Shown one piece after another: positions 59,269-64,000 of a stretch of DNA of 64,000 bases (within the stretch, counting starts at the first letter, position 1; the number at the start of each line of letters is the position of its first letter). Below the pieces are notes generated by a model. The model was not told the origin of the DNA and searched no databases. It saw only the letters and a program-made list of their open reading frames with translations. The translations under genes and the position numbers were made by a program. Origin of the DNA: Micromussa lordhowensis (taxonomy: Eukaryota; Cnidaria; Anthozoa; Scleractinia; Lobophylliidae); NCBI GenBank assembly GCA_964020085.1, contig OZ026606.1, positions 24,301,073-24,365,072 on the forward strand, written 5' to 3'.

Positions 59269-62200
59269 ATGCTGTGGACTGTTAGTCGGTCATGTTTGTT
59301 CCTCTTCGCCGGTTTCGTTATAGACTGCGTATCTGCTGGCAAGCAATGCAGAGAAGAACGGAGCATAAATGGGATGGCACTACAGGGATTCGTGTTTAAA
59401 AAATTCCTCGTTAGAGCCCTTCAGGAGTGTGACATCAGCTGTGAAACAGAAATCACCTGCCAAAGCTACAACTACGTCTTGGAACAAAAGTCGTGCGAGC
59501 TGAATAACCGCACCAAGGAAGCAAGACCGGAAAATTTCCGGTCAGACCCGGCGCGGTTTTACAAAAGACGCTTGAGCGACCGAGGTATGTACACAAACAT
59601 AAGGGAGCTTAAGCACAGACGTTTTGGAGAGGCGGAAGTCAACCGAAAGTCCAGTTTATTCGACTCTTCGTTGTCAACATCAAGTTATAAATGCTTAAAT
59701 GAGATCTTTCAAATACATTGGTGAGAGTTACATGCGCGTCAAAACCAAGAACATGAACTTCCTGTTGCATTCCTTGCTTTGGATGCGTCGGTGCTCATGT
59801 TTCCCATAGTAATGGCTAATATTCCCCGGCCAAAAATTCCCCTCTAATTCGCGAAAAATTTCACCTCGCCCAATTTACAACATTTGGCAAAGTTCATCCT
59901 GTGAATTTCTCTAGGTAACGGTTCCTTGAAGGTAGTCACTCACTTTGTTGCGTAACTCGATGAAACGATGACATTTGCCCGGGTTTAATTTTCGTATGTT
60001 TTATAGACGGTTGTTTAAAGGGCGACTATGAACACATAGACCCTCGATCGACAGAAGAACTGTATTTACCATAATAGAAACCACAGTAGTATAGTTGCTA
60101 AATCTATAACAGTGTTAATTTTTATTTTTTTGATCTAAGCTCCTCTGGGTTCCATTCCGGAGCTCCCAGCACATTCATGTCAGGAAATAAAGGCAAGCGA
60201 AGGAAAAGACACGATCAGCAGCAAGTACTGGCTGGATCCAACTGCGAATGGAACGGCAGTTTTGGTTTATTGTGACATGAACTTAGAAGGTTACTGACAA
60301 TCATCTTTCCATCTTTCTTTTGCTTCCGTTTTGTAGCTGTTTATATCCTTTTTGTTAGAAATAGAATTAGACTCCTATCCTTCTCTTTCAGTATCAGAGC
60401 ATTTGATCTACTCTAGACCAAAAGATAAAAATTGAAGTTCTTTTTAATTGTTTGCAATGTAGATGTCGATGAGTGCATCAGCGGCAACCATGACTGTGAC
60501 GTGAATGCAAACTGCACCAACATTGTTGGCGGGCACAACTGTACTTGTAAGGAAGGATTTGCTGGAGATGGTCGATCGTGTTCAGGTAAATTGACATTCT
60601 TTCAATGTGTCAAAGCCAGAACTGATATTTGAAGTTCTCCGATTTATGTCAATGTATATACAGCATCATTCAGATTAGCCTTCCCGGAACAAAACGGGGC
60701 GCCATATCAAGCTTCCAGCATGGATTTTAGACGATATTGTCTATTTTATCTTGTAGCGTTGAAGAACTGTGCTGAGATCTACAAATCTGGTGAAAGAAAA
60801 GACGGTGTGTATACCATCAAACCTGACAATTTGCCTGCCTTTGATGTGTTTTGCGACCAAACAACAGCCGGTGGGGGGTGGACAGTGTTCCAGAAGAGGC
60901 TGGACGGCTCGGTTGATTTTTTCCTCAACTGGAGCGATTACAAAGTTGGTTTCGGTGATCTGAATGGTGAATTTTGGCTCGGACTGGACAAAATCCACCG
61001 GCTGACATCAGATAATAACAGCATGCTGCGTGTGGACTTGGGAGACTTTGAAGGGAATACTTCTTATGCCGAGTATAACATGTTCAGTGTTATGAGTGAG
61101 AATGACAAGTACAAGCTGAACCTCGGCAGTTACTCAGGTATGAAGTTTTTTGTTGTTTTGCCTCGCGCTGTGTAAGTACTGTACTTCAGACTGTTAGATA
61201 CGAACGGAAGACATTCTCATGGTCACCATGCGGCTTGCTACCTAAATGTGCCAACATGTCACTCATTTTCCTCTTTGTTGTTTCAGTAGCTGAAAAGAGA
61301 ATATAATTGACAAGTAGATATCAATTTTAGCTGTATAGATGCATACAAGACAAAACACGCATAAACGAAAAGCTGACATGAAAATTCCGTACATGGGAAA
61401 TGAAAGGACATTAATATATAGATTTAGCCACACCTAAAAGCGAAGCCCGTGGACCGGGTTGTTCAAAACCAGATTAAGCTTATCCAGGATAAGCCAGAAT
61501 TTTGATTTGAGTTTTGTAACTTTACGGTGAGCTTTTCTCTTTACGTTGTTTGGCCTTCTGTTTTGAGTTTGAATAATCTCAAGGCCCTCCAAATACACAA
61601 AACAAAAGCAGTGAAAACATAACCTGACTCGAGCCCGTGATGTAATCGAAAATCGGCACTTGGTCAGGGGTCAACTTCAAAAAATGTGACCTCGATGACC
61701 TCTAAACTTGAGCCTGCCATATGGTCTCGTGATACTGGTCAGTGGACCCCTTGTTTTGACAGGTGTCAATTGACCGTAACATGGATGTTAAATATCAGAG
61801 AAGGACGCTATAAAGCAAGGGTGCATGTCTCTGTCAACCTATTAGCTGACGTATGGGCGCCATTTTGCTGGCCTACGCGCGCCCTAGACCATTCTTGGCC
61901 AGCTCCGCTAGCATGTTTCTTTTTTCGCCCTATAACCCAATCGGGAGCAAAGCGTGAATGGTTACCTAAACCTCGTCTCGGTGAATTCGCAAAATGTTTA
62001 TTAAATTTCATTTCACGTCACTTTGACGAATGTTTGCTACGTTTTACCATTTTCTGCTTTGTCACGGCATCTGATATTGATTTTTTGGGGCCAAATACGA
62101 CAGAATGACCAAATTATAGAATGTGACTTGTGTTTTTGCTACTGAAAAACCCAATTGCTTATTTCTTGATTTAATGTCTCAGGAACGGCTGGCGACTCTC

Positions 62201-62448
62201 TCTCTGAGGAACGCGGCCAACATTTTACCACTCGTGATCAAGATAATGATAACAATGAGAATACAAACTGTGCCCAGCAGTTTCACGGAGCCTGGTGGTA
62301 CAAACACTGTCACTATTCTAACCTGAATGGCATCTATCATCATCAAAATCCCATTCTTTATGGTGATGGCGTGACCTGGTACCACTGGAAGGGACAGGAA
62401 TACGCCCTGAAGAGGACCGAGATGAAAATAAGACCAGTGGATTTCTGA
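59269..62448 (+). CDS. Secreted PAN-EGF-fibrinogen protein (fibrinogen-related)
   Basis: Five exons with GT/AG borders, all phase 1: 59269-59584 (signal peptide MLWTVSRSCLFLFAGFVIDC, then a Cys-rich PAN/apple-like domain), 60140-60289 (SCQEI..., YWLDP, VYCDM; a fibrillar-collagen/fibrinogen-entry-like segment), 60463-60585 (calcium-binding EGF, DVDECISGNHDCD...CTCKEGF), 60757-61137 (fibrinogen C domain first half, CDQTTAGGGWTVFQKR), and 62183-62448 (second half, NCAQQFHGAWWYKHCHYSNLNG, ending RPVDF). AATAAA lies at 62641. Proteins of this build are extracellular lectins or adhesion molecules, often in immunity or symbiont recognition. Frames are intact. Confidence 0.85.
61430..61640 (+). repeat. 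Dispersed repeat in the last intron
   Basis: Counterpart of 51139-51345 in opposite orientation. Confidence 0.5.
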
Positions 62449-62879
62449 TGGAACTGATTTTCATTTCATTTAAAGTAACCATGTCAGTAGTGGCCAGTTG
62501 AGATAAAATTCCAAATGTAAGCCATTGGACTTTATTTAATTCATCAGCTTGTTAAAAAAAAAACTTGTCTGTAGAATAAGCAGCAGCCCTATCATTTTTG
62601 CTTTTATTTCATAACATTGTAATTTCTAACTCTGGTATGAAATAAAAGTTGTGTTTGTTGTTGTTGTTATCGAAAAAATCTGATTTTTATAAGAGAAAGT
62701 AATTTAATAAATATTAAATTTCTATTAAAATGCTTGCTACGTTTCACAACTTTTTGCTCTGTCACGGCATCTGATATTGAATTTTGGTTTTGCCAAATAC
62801 GACAGAATGATCAAATTATAGAATGTGACTTGTGTTTTCGCTACTGCAAATGACCGATTGCTTATTTCTTGGCTTAATG

Positions 62880-63075
62880 TCTCAGGAACGGCTGGTGACT
62901 CTCTCTCTCTCTAGGCAACGCGGCCAACTATTTACCACTCGAGATCAAGAGAATGATAACAAAGGGAACATAAACGTTGCCCAGCAGTTTCACGGAGGCT
63001 GGTGGTACAAACACTGTCACTATTCTATCCTGAATGGCATCTATCGTCATCAAAATCCCCTAAAGAACCCCTAAG
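62880..63075 (+). pseudogene. Duplicated, broken last exon of the fibrinogen-related gene
   Basis: A copy of exon 5 with its acceptor (CTCAG|GAACGGCTGG) follows the gene by about 440 bases. It matches through YKHCHYSILNGIY then turns into a CCCCTAA repeat and stops. About 100 bases upstream are duplicated too (GCATCTGATATTGA). Confidence 0.75.
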
Positions 63076-63265
63076 AGGTACCAAGATCCTTTTTTATGGG
63101 CGTGGCTTGAAATTGTTTCACCCCTAAAAGGTACCAATTCTAAAGCAACGCATTACTTCCTGACAATTTGTTCTCGGTTCAATACCCTAAAAGGTACTGC
63201 AAAAGCTCCTGCTGTTGACCTTAATAGATACTAAAATCGCTTTTTGAACCCCTAAAATGTACCAC
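63055..63265. repeat. CCCCTAAAAGGTACC tandem motif
   Basis: About six spaced copies of CCCTAAAAGGTACC or close variants. Confidence 0.6.
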
Positions 63266-64000
63266 GCGCAACCCCTGTCATTTTAATATCTGAGTTCCCC
63301 CCCGGGGGAGCGAGGAGGGCAAATCACTCTGTTCAAAGATCAAAAACAAAAGCCCTGCTGCTCGCATTTCCAAAAACATAAAATTCTAAACAAAAAATGA
63401 CCGAGTGAAAGAATTGTTAAAGAAAAGTCGTTAAAATTTAATAATTAAACAAAATGTACGTTTTATATTTAAGTTCGGAAGAAATTTTTCGACAACAATG
63501 GCTTTCGTTGTTTAGTTACAACAGTGCTTAATTTGAATTATGCTAACTTAAGGTGGTAAGATGCCCTAAAAATTCAATGTCTTGAAAATACAAGATTTAA
63601 AACCTGATCTGTGGAATTTGCCTCCAGATGAGTGTGAAGTTCAAGGAAAGTACGCTATGGTATAAGGCCACAGCAACGACTATTTACAGTCAGAAATGGC
63701 CACAAATATAGATTAGTTTTAATGTATATGAACGATGCTTTGTAGAAAAGCTGTCAAGTCATGCAGAAAACTCGATAGTTATAATTACTTTTGAAAAGCG
63801 TCGCCTGAATCAACATAACAGGGTAGTTCATTTCCCTTATGGAAAGCAATAGCGGGAAAGCCGAACTGATACGCGCGTCATGCCATCACATCCCCCACCC
63901 CTCTCCCCCGAGATACCACCTGCACACCTTCCCCAAATTTGGTGGCTTGTTAAATGCTCACTCAAAGTAAAGACATGGAAGGCAGCCAGAACCACAAAAA
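63266..64000. other. Unassigned right end
   Basis: No gene recognised. Confidence 0.3.

Overview
This is a piece of animal nuclear genome, most likely a cnidarian and probably a stony coral or close relative. That assignment is inference from content: low GC, intron-split animal genes, fibrinogen-related and polycystin-1-like genes, Penelope-like retroelements and many foldback elements. Species is not determined.

Layout. 1-4572: a TTAA-flanked TIR element, a ~21-bp minisatellite and a 5'-truncated class A GPCR. 4573-24776: a complete Maverick/Polinton (20,204 bp) with 188/207-bp terminal inverted repeats starting AGTAGTGTAG and a perfect 6-bp target duplication GACGAT (4567-4572 and 24777-24782). 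25.3-26.8 kb: a short TIR element and a Penelope-like fragment with a hammerhead-like motif. 26.9-33.6 kb (minus): the 3' part of a polycystin-1-like gene (four exons seen), with a tRNA-like gene and a ~670-bp foldback in one intron. 34-40 kb: mostly unassigned, with two foldbacks. 40.35-42.70 kb (minus) and 59.27-62.45 kb (plus): divergent paralogues of one five-exon secreted fibrinogen-related gene (signal peptide, PAN-like, EGF, fibrinogen C domain). The minus copy is broken and the plus copy intact. Between them lies a repeat nest: stacked palindromes, a 6.4-kb composite with inverted ends, a 131-bp satellite invaded twice, and an inverted pair of Penelope-like copies.

The Polinton carries a near-complete virus-like set: packaging ATPase, major and minor capsid proteins, adenain-like protease, phospholipase A2-like virion protein, chromodomain integrase, protein-primed DNA polymerase B and a poxvirus-type late transcription factor (VLTF3-like). 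It also has a phage-tail-fibre-like cluster and a two-transmembrane protein. Almost every gene has an AT-rich TATA/TATAG/TATAT motif abutting its ATG. A 15-bp palindrome GTAAAG-NNN-CTTTAC occurs in both TIRs and at two internal gene boundaries. Together with the encoded VLTF3 this suggests the element carried its own transcription programme.

The Polinton also carries lesions: an in-frame stop in PolB, several frameshifts in the gene after the capsid, and a missing start and C-terminal break in the large fibre gene. Several lie at homopolymers, so assembly error must be excluded before calling decay. The phospholipase/integrase junction is a 13-A run with an in-phase A-AAA-AAA heptamer, and the integrase catalytic core has no ATG of its own; this may be genuine -1 frameshifting.
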